Source of the DNA: Parelaphostrongylus tenuis
Taxonomy: Eukaryota > Nematoda > Chromadorea > Rhabditida > Metastrongylidae
Length of the DNA: 64,000 bases
NCBI GenBank assembly: GCA_019055375.1
Contig: JAHQIW010007320.1
Coordinates: 170,075-234,074, forward strand
Direction: 5' to 3'
Shown here piece by piece: positions 33,873 to 45,394 of the stretch. Numbering within the stretch: position 1 is the first letter of the stretch; each line of letters starts with the position of its first letter. The position numbers were made by a program, and so were the translations under genes. The notes below the pieces were generated by a model. That model ran no database searches and was not told the DNA's origin. It worked only from the letters and a program-made list of their open reading frames with translations.

Positions 33873-34545
33873 TACAGTGTGAGTAAAGAAACTCTGATGA
33901 TTTTGTATTTTGTTGATTTTAGCGGGCGGGAATGAAAATGGCCGACATTGTTAAAATCGGTTGATTTCAAACCAGCAAGTGTTTACACGGCCGTGAGACG
34001 ATTCAAAGAAATCGGAGAGTTCGAGGTGTGTCTCTCGAAAAGGTCATACAAACACCTCATCTACTCTGGAAGACATTCAGAAGGTCTGTTACCAATTTCA
34101 AACGAAATCAGGAATTCTTTGGACTGCCCAACACTTTGACGCCAACAGATTTACGCTTCAGTAGGACTGGTCTCCTGCGCATTCGCGTTCACTCAACGAC
34201 TTCTATTTGTCAAGAGCTGTTTCCAGACCCGTTTAGGCAAGGAAATTGAGGCCGTCAAAGCCGTCAGACTTTAGCCCAGTGGACTACTCCGTGGTCCATA
34301 CTGAGGGGTAAAGTCTCGGCTTTTCGCTACACTACCGTAGACGCGCTTAAAACAGCTTTGACATGCGCTCGCTACGAAATTACGGTGGAAACCTTTGTGA
34401 GCATGGTTGCAAAATTCCGCAAGCGACTTCGTAAGTCTATAGAAGCCGATGGGAGCCAATTTAGAACTTGTTATAGACCTTTTGTGTATTGTTATAGCTG
34501 TTGAATCATACCACTGCAGAAGAACGATTAAGATCAAAGGATTCA
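33873..34545 (+). pseudogene. Tc1/mariner-superfamily transposase relic
   Basis: It begins at TA plus CAGTGTGAGTAAAG, a likely terminus. The N-terminal frame reads ADIVK.., VDFKPASVYTAVRRFKEIGEF, the paired helix-turn-helix region. Near 34276 the C-terminal part reads DFSPVDYSV, then (another frame) SILRGKVSAFRYTTVDALK and MVAKFRKRLRKSIEADGSQF, as in the DD37-type catalytic and C-terminal region. The central part with the first two acidic residues is missing or unrecognisable. No right terminal repeat was found. A different lineage from the other mariners in the window. Confidence 0.7.
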
Positions 34546-34549
34546 TCGA

Positions 34550-36410
34550 GCTCAGTGTTTAACTCCACAACGCATCAGAAGGTAGCTACCGTATTTTCTT
34601 CTTATTGTCGATCATAGAGTATGCGACAAAGCACTTTGTGTACAGTGAATAGCAAGTTGATTAGAGCAAAACACTTTACGCAAAAGTAATCGAATTCACA
34701 TAACAAAGCATAAGTAAAAAATGTATTATTGTCATGAAAGCCACGTAGAAAATCACATTGTACAGATCGCAAATATTTATAAGCGATGAGAATATTGGTT
34801 TCAGTGATCATTGAGCACTATTTTGCATGACGTTATTGATTATTTTGCTGTTTATTTTCATGTTATTATTTGATTTTTCCTTGGGATATGTGAGTATATC
34901 ACTTCCTCACTCTTTGCTAATATCTTTGAACAGGAAACTTGGAGAAGAAAAATGAAATCTTAGGAAGAAGATAATAAGATAATGAAACGAGGATTAATGC
35001 GACAATATAAAGCCATTTGTTATAGAAGAAAGCCTGCCGCAACAGATGTGGGGGAACCGATCTGTAAGTATGCGAGTAACATGTTGGATAACCCTATGCT
35101 CTCTCACCAGTTGACCTGTTCGCAATAGCGCCTACCTTTCGAGGCGCTACACGATTACTTCAGAGGCTTTTTCCTTCACACTGTTGGTAAATATTTGGAA
35201 GCTTAAGCCTCGACGATTCAGCCACTCTACTTGTTCTCTAGAAAGGCCTTTTCACCCGCTCTGTAGCAGCGGAAATAAGATTATATTTCACTCTCGATGC
35301 ACTTTTTTTGCTTGGCTAGGGTCTGGGCATGACTTTTGATTGAAAATTTACTTTTTCTACAATAGCATAAGTCCTGACGATTCTAAAGCCTGTTCGATTC
35401 TCAGAAAGGTTAACATTTAACGCTGTAAGAGCGAAAAGAAGATGACGATTCACCTTCAATGTTTTCTTTCCACGTAAGAGTTAGATGTGGACCAAAGTAT
35501 AAGGTCGTTTAGAGAAAATCATGGACTATCAAAGTAGCACTATAAGCAGGAGTTATTCTATGACAACGAAAAAAATTCTCTATTAATGTGACAAAAATCG
35601 CGCGCTCCTGCGAATCGTTCCAAGCGATCAACGAACTGGCGTCTTGACCGAGTTAAAGTTTATTCACTACTATCCTAATTCCATGTTTTTTTTTGTTTCT
35701 CAATTTCATTCTGATACGCTTCGAAATTCAGTAGAGGAAGTCTTTCCAGGAAGTTTCAGCCAAACGAAAACTAGTGAGAGAAGAACAGCCAGTGCACAAT
35801 GAATCATGCTATTCCCTATAGCAGTTGAAATTCCAATATTTCCGATTCGAACTTAATTGATATCTACTCGTCCGTGGAAAGTTTTGCCCTTCCACTATCC
35901 GAAAGTTGGCAACTTCATCTTCCCATAATTATCTATTTCGTACAAGAAAAAAATTCAAAACACATATAAAGTGCAGTTGTCAAATGAAGGACTCATTGGA
36001 AATGTTTTGATTGTTAGCATGCTAAATTTTCGCCGTAATCGGGGCTACTTCTTCTGTCGATTATTTCGATAACATTGATCAGAATTTGATGAAATAAATA
36101 TCTATATTCATAGCGGTCGTTAAAAACTTCTTGCAAAGCGTTTCTCAATATGTATTTTTAATTCCAATGTATATCGACACTTAGGAAATTTTATTTCCAT
36201 AAATAATGATTCAAGGCGTGTGTCAGTCAGTCGTAAAAGTTGTCTTATTGCACGTACATAAGTCATAGCTCACCAAGCCTTCCAACCTTCGGGGTCGGCG
36301 ATTTGCTGCCAGATTTGATCTTTGAGTGTAGCAACATTGACTTGATATATCGGAAGACCACCGCGAGACATTCTAAAGGCCGGACATGCATTCTGTCATC
36401 TCTAACGATG
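34550..36410. other. Intergenic or intronic DNA
   Basis: About 1.9 kb with no recognised repeat or convincing exon. A minus ORF at 34602-34811 has mixed hydrophobic and Cys residues but no splice support. Confidence 0.3.
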
Positions 36411-36411
36411 T

Positions 36412-36597
36412 TTAGTGAAGTCGAATGCACGGTTCATCCATTAGAGTTTGATTAAAACCGAGAGCTTTATCCTCTATATCATTCAGTACAGAACCTGTGA
36501 GCCTTTTGAGTCTTATCGTCCTGGTTTTGAGAAGTTCCGTTAAATATACCTGTCCCATTTTGACTATAACTGCTATTTGTAGTTTATTCTGCATCAA
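36412..36597 (-). CDS. Open frame, possible exon
   Basis: The frame reads NKLQIAVIVKMGQ, then TELLKTRTIRLKRLTGS and DIEDKALGFNQTL before a stop at the low-coordinate end. A GACAG|GTATAT donor occurs inside after KMGQ. Weak evidence, no family. Confidence 0.2.
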   Translation of the reverse strand: MMQNKLQIAVIVKMGQVYLTELLKTRTIRLKRLTGSVLNDIEDKALGFNQTLMDEPCIRLH

Positions 36598-37013
36598 CTT
36601 TCATGATTGCTCCAGTTCTATCCTCAAGCGACATTTTTGGTTGCAAAAAAAGAAGCTTGCAGTAAAACATCTGGTGAAATGGTGGTTTTTCTTCCGGACG
36701 GAACACTACATCCCAGATTACTTTAGTGCTGGGATTGTTGCTTCGCATGAAACTTCTTGCTCAAACGAAACTTTCAAAACTTTTTAGTATGTTTGATGAA
36801 TCAAACCTTTGTTTTCCATGTGGCTTTGAATCCATCGAAATTCTATTGATCATCCATTTATCCTCTTTAAGCCCCTCTCTTCGTTATCTCTCAAATATCC
36901 TCTTCATTTATATCAACTGGATTAGATTGTTTTCGGAATTTTACGGGTCAAATTCCACTCGGTATTTTTCAGGATCCAGTCGTAAACTTCTGGAATATTT
37001 CAATGTACGGCTG
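36597..37013 (+). repeat. Direct duplication, copy 1
   Basis: About 400 bp from CTATCCTCAAGCGACATTTTTGG to the AATATTTCAATGTACGG end, repeated in the same orientation at 38320-38735. By eye the copies agree at about four bases in five, with indels that break any shared reading frame. Confidence 0.8.
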
Positions 37014-37088
37014 CAATGACTGCATGCATGACAATCAGCAACCACTATTGTGACCTATATTCTCTTGTTGAATGCGTCACTTGATTTC

Positions 37089-37372
37089 AGCTGTCCTATC
37101 GAGTCACGGTGGATCTGGTAACAATTTGGAAGATTCAGTCTGTACGTGTGTGGCATCTGTATAAACTCATATACGTGAAGGTCATGTATGTGTGGAGGCG
37201 GACATTTAATGATGTGTTTAAGTCATCTCAGTTATTTTATTTAGGCTATGTCTATATCACTTTTTTTGAAATTTTATTTACCCGTATGACAGCCAATTTT
37301 TTCTACAGTTCGGGTACCAGTGCTTCTAACATTCATCTCTTCTCTTGCTTGAGGATTTTATCTACTTCATGA
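37089..37372 (+). CDS. Open frame after a GATTTCAG acceptor
   Basis: From the acceptor the frame is open for about 94 codons (LSYRVTVDLVTIWKIQSV..). Its last third overlaps the SINE2 tail at 37303 onward, and a GTAACA could act as donor after nine codons. Probably not a gene as a whole. Confidence 0.15.
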
Positions 37373-37527
37373 GCTCTACAGAGCATTGATTGAACAGATC
37401 TCCTTGTACTCTCGAGGATAGCCAAGCTTGGGCGCCCGCAGGGCGTCCGTTATTGATTGCCGGAGAGTGTTGAAGGAATAGTCAAACCCGCGCCTATCAT
37501 CACTAGCTACTTGACCACGAACCCTGT
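37303..37527 (-). mobile_element. SINE2 copy
   Basis: Minus-strand order: GGTTCGTGGTCAAGTAGCTAG (box A), GGCGCGGGTTTGACTATTCC (box B-like), ACACTCTCCGGCAATCAATAACGG, TATCCTCGAGAGTAC, and the tail GAATGTTAGAAGCACTGG. It aligns with 56570-56808 and 3001-3237. Confidence 0.6.
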
Positions 37528-37529
37528 GT

Positions 37530-37770
37530 GTCTCTATGGATGTGTATATGTAAATCTATGTATGTATGTATGTGTATGTATGCATGCTTGTTCGCTCGTG
37601 CATGTACGTGTGTGTACTTGTGTATGCGTGTATGTATGATGCACGTGTATATACTTATAGTTTTGTCTTTATAAATGTGTGCATATGGGTATATATGTAT
37701 ATTTATGCATTTAAGAGTGTATATATGAATTTATTTATCTATAAATGCATGTATGTATGTGTGTATCTAG
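37530..37770 (+). repeat. Long TATG/TGTG microsatellite
   Basis: Imperfect (TGTATG)n and (TATG)n over about 240 bp, directly at the head of the SINE2 copy. Tyr/Cys/Val-rich ORFs here are artefacts. Confidence 0.85.
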
Positions 37771-38319
37771 GTCCGATATCTATGGGGTGTTTGTGTATTA
37801 GTATATCTTCTGAATACTTTTGTGTGTGTATGTCTAAGTCTGTTAGTTGGAATGTGAACGGTCGATAACCGTTGGATTGTGAATGGTAGGTGAACGAGGC
37901 CAGTAGATGCAGGCCAGGGCCATCATCAAATCGTCTGTGTCGACCATAGTACTCTGTCAGAAGAACCACTCACAATGTATGTGATATTCATGACAATGTC
38001 ATGTCATTTCAAGGAAGGTCTGATTTCCAAGCTATGATATGAAATATAGCTGGTTTTCAGTGCTTTGTAGTAGTATACCGGTTGAACAATCCCGTACTAA
38101 ACTTGAAAACTGTGCCTCTTGATTGAAGAATAAGTATTTCCGAGCTTACGACCCCTACCTTCTAGGCTGCTGAGCATTGTATAGAAAATGCTAGACGGAG
38201 TCTCGAAAGTTTTATGTCAGGTCGTTGTCAAATATTTATTGCCTTCTGTCTCCGCCTTGTTCTCAGTGGACTAAATTGAGTCTTTTTTGTCTCTTTTCAA
38301 AGTTTCATGTTTTATTTTC

Positions 38320-38735
38320 CCTCATCACTCAGTTTTATCCTCAATTGACATTTTTGGTTGCAAAAAAAGGAGCTTGAAGAAAAACATTTCGGTAAAATGA
38401 TGGTTTTTTCTGGATTAAACACTACAGCCCAGATTACTTTAGCGCTAATATTGTTACTTCTGGATGAAACCTCTTGCTGAGACAAAGCTCAAAGATTCCT
38501 ATCATATTTCATGAATCAAACCTTTGTTTTCCGTGTGGCTTTGATTCCATCAAAATCCTATAGATCATCCATTTATCCTCTTTTCAGTCCCTCTCTTCGT
38601 TATCTCTCGAATATCTTTCTCATTGATTTCAACTGGATTAGATTATTTTGGAATTCTACGGATCATATTTCACTCGTTATCGTTTTGGGAAGCTTTTTGA
38701 ACCAGAAATTCTCCTCAACCAAATGTGCACATTGT
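38320..38735 (+). repeat. Direct duplication, copy 2
   Basis: Second copy of 36597-37013 (CATTTTTGGTTGCAAAAAAAGG.., AACCTTTGTTTTCCGTGTGGC, CCCTCTCTTCGTTATCTCTCG). The ~1.3 kb between the copies holds a SINE2, a microsatellite and ~500 bp of unmatched DNA. Confidence 0.8.
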
Positions 38736-38777
38736 GGATGAATCAGTTCGCTATCATTTTTCTTTTATTTTTTGATC

Positions 38778-38830
38778 GATATATATGTATACATATGCAC
38801 GTATATGTATATATGCACACATATATATAG
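38778..38830 (+). repeat. TATACATA microsatellite
   Basis: ATATATATGTATACATATGC and similar units. No SINE head is seen beside it. Confidence 0.75.
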
Positions 38831-38999
38831 TTCTTTAACGGGTAACTTTGGTATGAGCACATTTTGCTCTGTTTTCTGTATGCTATAGCTACTTCTTATT
38901 AGATCTCATTGAGGACAAAAAAGAAAATGTGTAGTCCTTGGAGAGGCTAAATCTTATTTATAGAATATCGTTTCCGTTATTGGCATCATCTAATTTCTC

Positions 39000-39320
39000 C
39001 TTCAGTTTCTTCCGCCTCACTACCGCTTTTTTCTGCTTTTTCTTTCCCTTTTATTCTTTTCCTATACCTTTTTATTCTCGCTATGAATTTGTCAATATGA
39101 GTCGCTCGCGTTGAACCACGACTATCAATCTTTTCGCCACCGACGCCACCACTCGATTCATTCCGTCCATCACTCTCTCCTCTTCATTGTCATCTTCGTT
39201 TTTATTTTCAATCTTTGTCCTTTTCTTTTCCATTTCTTTCACCCAACTTTTGATGATTTCAGTTTTTTCCTTCCCATATTTTTTCATCTCCCTTCGCGGC
39301 GATTCGTCATTTCCTCATAG
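39000..39320 (+). repeat. Pyrimidine-rich tract
   Basis: C+T-rich plus strand (TTCCCTTTTATTCTTTTCC, TTTTCTTTTCCATTTCTTTC). The minus-strand 68-codon Lys/Glu-rich ORF over 39081-39287 follows from this bias. Confidence 0.55.
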
Positions 39321-40650
39321 TTTTTTTTCTTCTCGTTCAAATCGTCTATTTAGCAACAAAGAGCTCGTTCATTAGGGTTTAACGTATCCATTTCAGATCC
39401 AGCTCTCAGATGACAGTGACAAATGTCGTCAGACCTCTCACTCACCATTCATATCCACAATGGTCGATGGTTAGCTGGCCAGTTCAATTTAGACGCAGGT
39501 TTTTCTTCAGATTTTTTTCTTCTTCAGCTAGAAGAATGATTATAATTTCCGTTCGGAGAGCTACATAGTCTTTGAAATGATTTCCATATGGTGAACTCTA
39601 ATGCAGAGAATAAATTATGTGACCTACTTAGCAAAATTTCGTGCCTGAAATTTGAATTCTGAGAGAGGAAAAATATCAGTAATAAGTTTTCATGAACTCT
39701 GGTAAAAGTTCGTTAATTGCGAGACACGTGGACGACATGCAAGCTTAGCTCTCTCAAGCTTTTTTTCAGAAGCTGTTTTGTACTAGTAACTTTACAAAAA
39801 AATTTAGACATCTTTTGTTTTCGCTTTTATTTCTTCTTTCACTAGAGGTTTTTCTCGTTTTTTTTTTGAATACTAGGATGTTTTGAACTCTACGAACTCA
39901 TATTGATCTCATTGAACTCTGAATGAAAATCCTTTGAGGACTTTTTCACATGTTGTTGTCACGAAATGAACGTAATGATTTCGTGAGAGCTCCTCATTAG
40001 CAACTCTGAATTTAATCTAGTCACCTCTTTCTATGTTCATCGGAAGATGAAAAAGGTGGAAAGACGAAGAAAGAAAATTACGCATTTCGTAAGGTAAATT
40101 TCCATGATTCAAAGTAACAGGTTTTTCCCGATTTACTACAGTAATTTTTGTTTGCATCCATTTTGATTTGCCATGAATCATTTCATTCGAAGTTGCAAAG
40201 GATGGACCGAAGAATGTCAGAAGAACATCATGATAGGCAGTGGAAATTTTTTTGAGATTCACAATCTTTATCTAATCTTTAATCTGTTGCTGTCTAACTG
40301 AGTGTGTTATGCTTGTGAGTTTGTCTGTTTGTTTGTTTGTTTGTAGTAAGAGATGAGTACTAGACTCCCCGCTTTGCATTCAAGGTCTAATGGTTCAGTG
40401 CCGCATCACGGCCAAATCAAGGTCTTCCTTAATCCGTCTGGGTTGACATATATGAGCCAAACTTCCATGAGGTCATAAAAGCACTCTTTCGATAGACTGG
40501 TAGACTTCTGTTGGTCATTTTTACTTCTCAAATGTGCATTTGGATCACTTCTACAAAGCTTGGCGCAGACGATTGCTCATCACACTTCTCCAAGAGAGAA
40601 GTTAGTGCGGGACGTTTCATGCACTGTTTTCCAATCTAGTGTTCATGTAT

Positions 40651-40885
40651 CCGGAGACGCAGTAGCCGAGTGGTTTTGATGCTCGTCTGCGCGCGCGTGG
40701 ACCCGAGCTCCATCTCCCAACTCCCTGCGGCAGTCAACAACAACGCCTTGTGGAACGCCACAGTGCTCATTGAGATCAAGATCAAGATTACTCGCTCGAC
40801 CAGTATTCTAAGCTGTTCAAGAAGAAGACGAAGAACGACTTAAATGCTAGATGTACTGGGATGCGCACGGTGGAAAAAGCACTGT
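40651..40885 (+). mobile_element. SINE2 copy
   Basis: The head GGAGACGCAGTAGCCGAGTGG, TTTTGATGCTCGTCTGCGCG has a tRNA-Ser/Leu-like box A. The box B part (ACCCGAGCTCCATCTCC) is decayed. The body ACTCCCTGCGGCAGTCAACAAC, ACGCCTTGTGGAACGCCAC and the tail AATGCTAGATGTACTGGGATGCG match 3001-3237. Confidence 0.65.
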
Positions 40886-41035
40886 GATGACGGATCAAGT
40901 AAAATAAAAATGAAAGTTTATGTATTCACGCACCTTCTGTCGCCAAAACGCTATATTCCATCATCATGACCGTAGTATTGTTTTCCTGGATGTCGAATCT
41001 ATATGCAGCAATAATCATTATTCGTCTCCAAACAG

Positions 41036-41269
41036 GTTGAGAAGAAATCCGGCATTACGCCGAGAGAGCGATTTCGACATCATTGTCTAAACACTCAGTT
41101 GATAATCCATGCCACACGAGCTATGCAAGCTGTCTGTCGCTTTCTTTTCGGAAAGCAAAAGAACGTGAAGGACTTCGCACCAGAATGGCGACGCTATTCA
41201 TGTTTTTCACGCTTGCTTAGCCTTCTGAGTAACTTTAGCTCCGAGAAGGACGAATTGCGATTCTATTAG
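41036..41269 (+). CDS. Candidate exon, unknown product
   Basis: An acceptor CTCCAAACAG ends at 41035. The frame then runs 77 codons to TAG 41267-41269, reading VEKKSGITPRERFRHHC, LNTQLIIHATRAMQAVC, FGKQKNVKDFAPEWRRYS and FSRLLSLLSNFSSEKDE. Just upstream the same frame is closed by TAA. A GA|GTAACT donor at 41229 offers a shorter exon (41036-41228, one nucleotide left over). The sequence is basic and helical, and protein-like in my judgement. No family was recognised. A SINE2 lies immediately upstream in the presumed intron. Confidence 0.45.
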   Translation, partial: VEKKSGITPRERFRHHCLNTQLIIHATRAMQAVCRFLFGKQKNVKDFAPEWRRYSCFSRLLSLLSNFSSEKDELRFY

Positions 41270-41456
41270 GTGCCAGCTTGAAGGCTAGTCAGTGGTTAAC
41301 TAGTCCGAGGATGACAAGTGATTCATGTATTAATTTACCATGTGTCCTTGAAAAACGACATTACACAAGATTATGGTCGTACCGAGAATAAATAGGCGGT
41401 ATAATAGCAGAAACGCCTAGCGTAATTCTAAATAATCAAAGTATAAAAGAATAATG

Positions 41457-41729
41457 CTCTCAGCGTTAATCAATCTCTGCGTGATGGGCCTGCACTCATG
41501 TTTGATCTTTAACTTAGTTTGAGATGATTTCAATGCATATCGGGCCTTTACAATGGCTCACGATGGCCTACCGATGTTTCAAGTCACTGCTGCTATCCTC
41601 CCAGACAAGTCTGGTAGCATTTTACCGATCCTGGAAGGATGGAAGACTCGGTCAGTCTGCGCACGAGATCGAACCATCGCCCTTGTGTGGCGAAGCAGTG
41701 CACCTCTAACCACTTTGGCACATGCGCTT
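41457..41729 (-). mobile_element. SINE1 copy
   Basis: The head AAGCGCATGTGCCAAAGTGG, TTAGAGGTGCACTGCTTCGC, GATGGTTCGATCTCGTGCGC and a body with TCCTTCCAGGATCGG and CTTGTCTGGGAGGATAGC. Full-length alignment with the other SINE1 copies. No microsatellite at the head. Confidence 0.8.
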
Positions 41730-42514
41730 CAAATAATTGAGTCGAATGAGATTAATGATCGACTACATGTGTCGACTGCTTTAGATGAACAACTTCCGTC
41801 TTGTTATAGGCCCTCCCTTGCGCTGCGATGTCTCTTCGTAAACGTAAAGGTCATGTCATTTTGAGAAACTCGAGAGCTTTTCTCCTCTTCATCCGCCATT
41901 TTCCATTCGAATCACTGTCAACAACACTCTTCTGCTATCGTCTTCTCGACAGATTTCTAGTATCCAAATTTCAGATAAAAAATTTATATTCCTGCTTTTA
42001 TTAGAATCAATGTGGTTAGAAAATGTGAATTTTTCACCACTTTTTCAGTTCTTCGATTAGCCGAAAAGTCTTCAGACAAAAGTTTTCCTTATTTGCCACT
42101 AATTGGAGGGGATAGATTTTGACTTATTTGTTGCAACAATTATCAGGTTATTGTGCTCTTTTCGTCAGATTAGGGAAATTTTTTTTGGTAATCCGCTCGA
42201 TGTTCGAGTTAATCTACCTCAATCGGTTTTTTTTCCTGGATTTTTTGAGACCATCTGTTCGTGCGCCGTTACATCGGCGCGTTAAAGACGACAACGTTCT
42301 CATTAGGGATATCCCACAAGTCGATCATATCTTCACGATATCAAAACCAGAGTTCAGTTTTTTTGGTCGATTTTCATCAAATATTACTTCTACATTTTGA
42401 CAGTGTGTTCTGAATATTTAGAAAAAACTGGTAGAATGAACATACCTTCACTCTCGACTGTTTGTTCAGACGTCTTTTCAAAACAATACCATCTGATAAT
42501 CTGTTAACATGTTA

Positions 42515-42855
42515 ACATGTTTTAAGCTTTTTATTAAGCCTGGTACGACACTTATACAGTACTAGACACCTGCTGTTTCGCCCTTGTAGGTTCTTTAGTA
42601 GCACGGTGCCTTCGCTTCAGACGATCCCTTACAAAGGAATTTACCTCCACTTATAAAGAATCGACACCGAATTCGAATTCGAATTCGAATTCAAATCTTA
42701 TTCCTTTGTAAGTAGGGGTACATGTCCCTACAAGAGATCGGCTGAATTGAAAGGCGCCGCGCTACTAAGGAGGCTGCAAAGGCGAAACAGCAGCTGTCTA
42801 GTACTGTATAAGTGCCATGCTAGACCTCGTAAAAGGCTCAAAGCAAGTTATCATG
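42515..42855. mobile_element. MITE-A palindrome, diverged, with a short GAATTC repeat in the loop
   Basis: The left arm ACACTTATACAGTACTAGACACC, TGCTGTTTCGCCCTTGTAGG, GTAGCACGGTGCCTTCGC pairs with the right arm GGCGCCGCGCTACTAAGG, CTGCAAAGGCGAAACAGCAG, CTAGTACTGTATAAGTGCC. The loop at 42667-42695 is (GAATTC)n. The pairing is extended. Confidence 0.75.
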
Positions 42856-42859
42856 TTCT

Positions 42860-43845
42860 AGAAAAGGCGTTCTGTTTGGGTTTTTTGGCAGTTTCGAGGT
42901 AAAATTGTATTCTAAGAAAACAGCCGGGTTTTTTGAGTTATACTTAATCAACTGAACGTCAATCGGCTTTAGATTCGGTAATCCGTCAACTTCAAAACAG
43001 TGACAGAAATTTGATAATCATAATTTAAAGTCATTTTTCTCTCATAACATACTATAATGCTCTTTTTTTCCATTTTTTCCTAACCCATCTTCATAGGCGT
43101 TTGAGCCTATGAGTAGTTTACTGCTTTCACAAAAAATATTCAAACTACAACGCATTTATTTTGTTCTCGAAACGAAAAAAAGTGCACATATCCTTCTTTG
43201 AAAACGTGAACTGACGGTTCGGCTGTATATTTGACACTTTGGGGCCCTACAATAACAGCATGGCCCGCTGGTGCATAAAAATTGATAATGATTTGTCAAT
43301 TATCAATGAGGTTTACGGAACACACTGATTTCTTGAGATCCCTGTTCTAACGTTTGGTTCGAGAAACACTGCTTGAGTACATCTCCCTTCTAGCCACTCA
43401 CGGGGCCTCAAACAACACTTTTGAAAAGCTATAGTTATCGTACATCTAAGCTTTAAATTTCATACGGTCGTCATTGTGACTAAAAAAGAGAGTTTCTGCA
43501 ATACTTTTGATCGTTATGCTATGTTTCATAGGTGCGCTCGTCCGAATTATTGAATAATGTTTAGTTTTGTATAATTATTTGAAAGCTATGACATGATTAT
43601 AGCTGCTATGGTTTCTACCAAATTTTGAAAAACTCGGCAAATTTTTCTCGAATGCTCTATTGGTTTAAGTGTTAGACATGCTATTCTTGGATGTCGATCT
43701 GTTTGCAAAGGTCGTCTTCCTCTGACAGAGTCATTACTGAACTCTGAAAAATTACTTGAAATGGCTTCATCAAGGAACAACTTTCTCCGATCATCAAAGA
43801 TCGCAGTTTCTTTTTTGAACTTTTGCATCAAACTAATAGGCCGTA
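42860..43845. other. Intergenic DNA
   Basis: No element or exon recognised. Confidence 0.35.
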
Positions 43846-43847
43846 AG

Positions 43848-43945
43848 TTATATATGTATATATGTGCACACATGTGTATTTACACGCATATGTATATACA
43901 CGTGTATGTGTATGTGTATACATATGCGCATATATATAAACGTAC
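43848..43945 (+). repeat. TATATGTG/TACACG microsatellite
   Basis: Imperfect purine-pyrimidine alternation (ATATATGTGCACACATGTG, ATATACACGTGTATGTG). No adjacent SINE was recognised. Confidence 0.8.
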
Positions 43946-44509
43946 ATATGTACTTTTATAAATCACTTCCATTAGCGGTTGTTTACAACGCAATGTAAAT
44001 GAGCGCCAGAAGTGCGTATGCGGTTGTAGGATTCGTTCATCTCCTCAAACTCTCTTGCTTTTCATCCCTTCGATATCGACATGTCTAATTTCACAAGTTG
44101 AGTTCAGTAATCTTCCAATAAAATCTCAATTAACAGCGTTTCATTAATAGAAATGATGGATGTCCGAGAAATTTTTGTTCTTTATCCCTATTCAGACGGA
44201 TTTGTGGATAGTCTCCTCGCTGTTTTTTAGAAGATTAAACTTCAGACTTGGGCTGTTGAACCTTTATAGTCCAATAGTGAAAATTCCTGCTTTATGACTT
44301 AATAGTGACCCTATATACTACCCGGAATTGACAAATTCTCTGCAATAGTACAAAGCCAATATATCCTGGCAACATACACTGCATACAATGTTGCTAAAAA
44401 CATTGTTAATGAAAGACCATTTCAAAAATATAGCAAAAATCTAACAACTGTATGACGGACGACTTCATCATTTATGGAGGTAATAGCTTTCTTATAATTT
44501 CTATGACTA

Positions 44510-44685
44510 AGTTCAGTGGAGCCTAACGGTTAGAGGTGCTCTACAATGCGCACGTGGTTCTTGGTTCGCCTTGTATCGCTGGATAAGCAAGCTTCCAACT
44601 TTTCAGTCAAATGTTACTGATCTTGTCTGGGAGATTTGAATCGTCAATCCATATTTGGTGGATGGATGAATAAGCTAAAGCGAGA
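44510..44685 (+). mobile_element. SINE1, 5' part
   Basis: The head GTTCAGTGGAGCCTAACGG, TTAGAGGTGCTCTACAATGC and box B GGTTCTTGGTTCGCC, followed by a decayed body with ATCTTGTCTGGGAGATTTG. The tail is missing. Confidence 0.55.
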
Positions 44686-44728
44686 TTATCGAGAAAGTTT
44701 TCCTTCGATGTTTCTAGAGCAGATATTC

Positions 44729-44914
44729 TCATTCAATCGGCCCTAATGGGTATGAAAGAACCAATGATTCATGGCGCATTAAGGCTGAGATTACTGCCGA
44801 ACTTTCTCGCTTTACGCCCTTATCCACAATTAGTACAAATAAAGTACGATTGTAAATATGCTCACATAGAGTCAATTTACGTTGACGTTTAGATGGTTGG
44901 CACTCATATGACAT
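44729..44914 (-). CDS. ATG-initiated small ORF, unknown product
   Basis: ATG near 44911 opens about 61 codons: MSYECQPSKRQRKLTLCEH, VLIVDKGVKRESSAV and ending YPLGPIE before TGA. The frame is open a little further upstream. Polar and basic at the start. No splice signals or domain were identified. Confidence 0.25.
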   Translation of the reverse strand: MSYECQPSKRQRKLTLCEHIYNRTLFVLIVDKGVKRESSAVISALMRHESLVLSYPLGPIE

Positions 44915-45038
44915 GCAGGCTCCTGCACTTCTACTCTACTCGCGACCTCTTTTTACGTTGTTTTTTTGTTCATAGAAATGATCCGCTACTTTCTGCAAAA
45001 ACGTGCTAAGTCTCTTTCATGGATTAACAACAGTTCCT

Positions 45039-45368
45039 TCATTTTCTGAGTCGTTCAAATTCTAACAAAGAACTTTTAAAAGCAAAATCCTGTCGATTGA
45101 ATGAGCACTCATTTATCTGACATATCGATGTTTCTTTAAATTTATAATTGTTGACACTACAATTTTTGAAAGATTTGTCTCCATATAAGACTGTTATTTG
45201 GGCAATAGGGGTATTAGCAGTGCATGTAAGCTCTGCATGATGGGTCCCCACTTGGACAACACACGGGAGAATCAGATGAGGTTGAGCAGGAAGTTTAGGG
45301 AAATTTTTGAAGGTTTTATCTTTTGACATTTTTGGGTCATTTTTTATTGGTAATTGTGTAATAATTGT
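45039..45368 (-). CDS. 110-codon open frame, possible single or terminal exon
   Basis: It opens after a TGAGCTAG at 45369 and ends at a TGA near 45039. An ATG at 45329 gives 96 codons: MSKDKTFKNFPKLPAQPHL, VVQVGTHHAELTCTANTP, TVLYGDKSFKNCSVNNYKF, then ICQINECSFNRQDFAF. It has five Cys with spacing C-x17-C-x21-C-x12-C-x5-C, suggesting an extracellular domain, but there is no signal peptide and no family match. The mariner-type relic begins 27 bp away on the other strand. Product unknown. Confidence 0.35.
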   Translation of the reverse strand, partial: TIITQLPIKNDPKMSKDKTFKNFPKLPAQPHLILPCVVQVGTHHAELTCTANTPIAQITVLYGDKSFKNCSVNNYKFKETSICQINECSFNRQDFAFKSSLLEFERLRK

Positions 45369-45394
45369 CTAGCTCACTAATTTGTCATTAATTT

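Noticed and set aside
37457..37969. Tyr/Val/Cys-rich ORFs that look like membrane peptides
   Set aside because: They are translations of a 240-bp TATG microsatellite.
39081..39287. Lys/Glu-rich minus ORF resembling a coiled coil
   Set aside because: It is the complement of a long pyrimidine tract, so the composition alone explains it.
40651..40740. Possible functional tRNA-Ser/Leu gene
   Set aside because: Box A looks good, but box B is decayed, no cloverleaf closes, and the sequence continues as SINE2.
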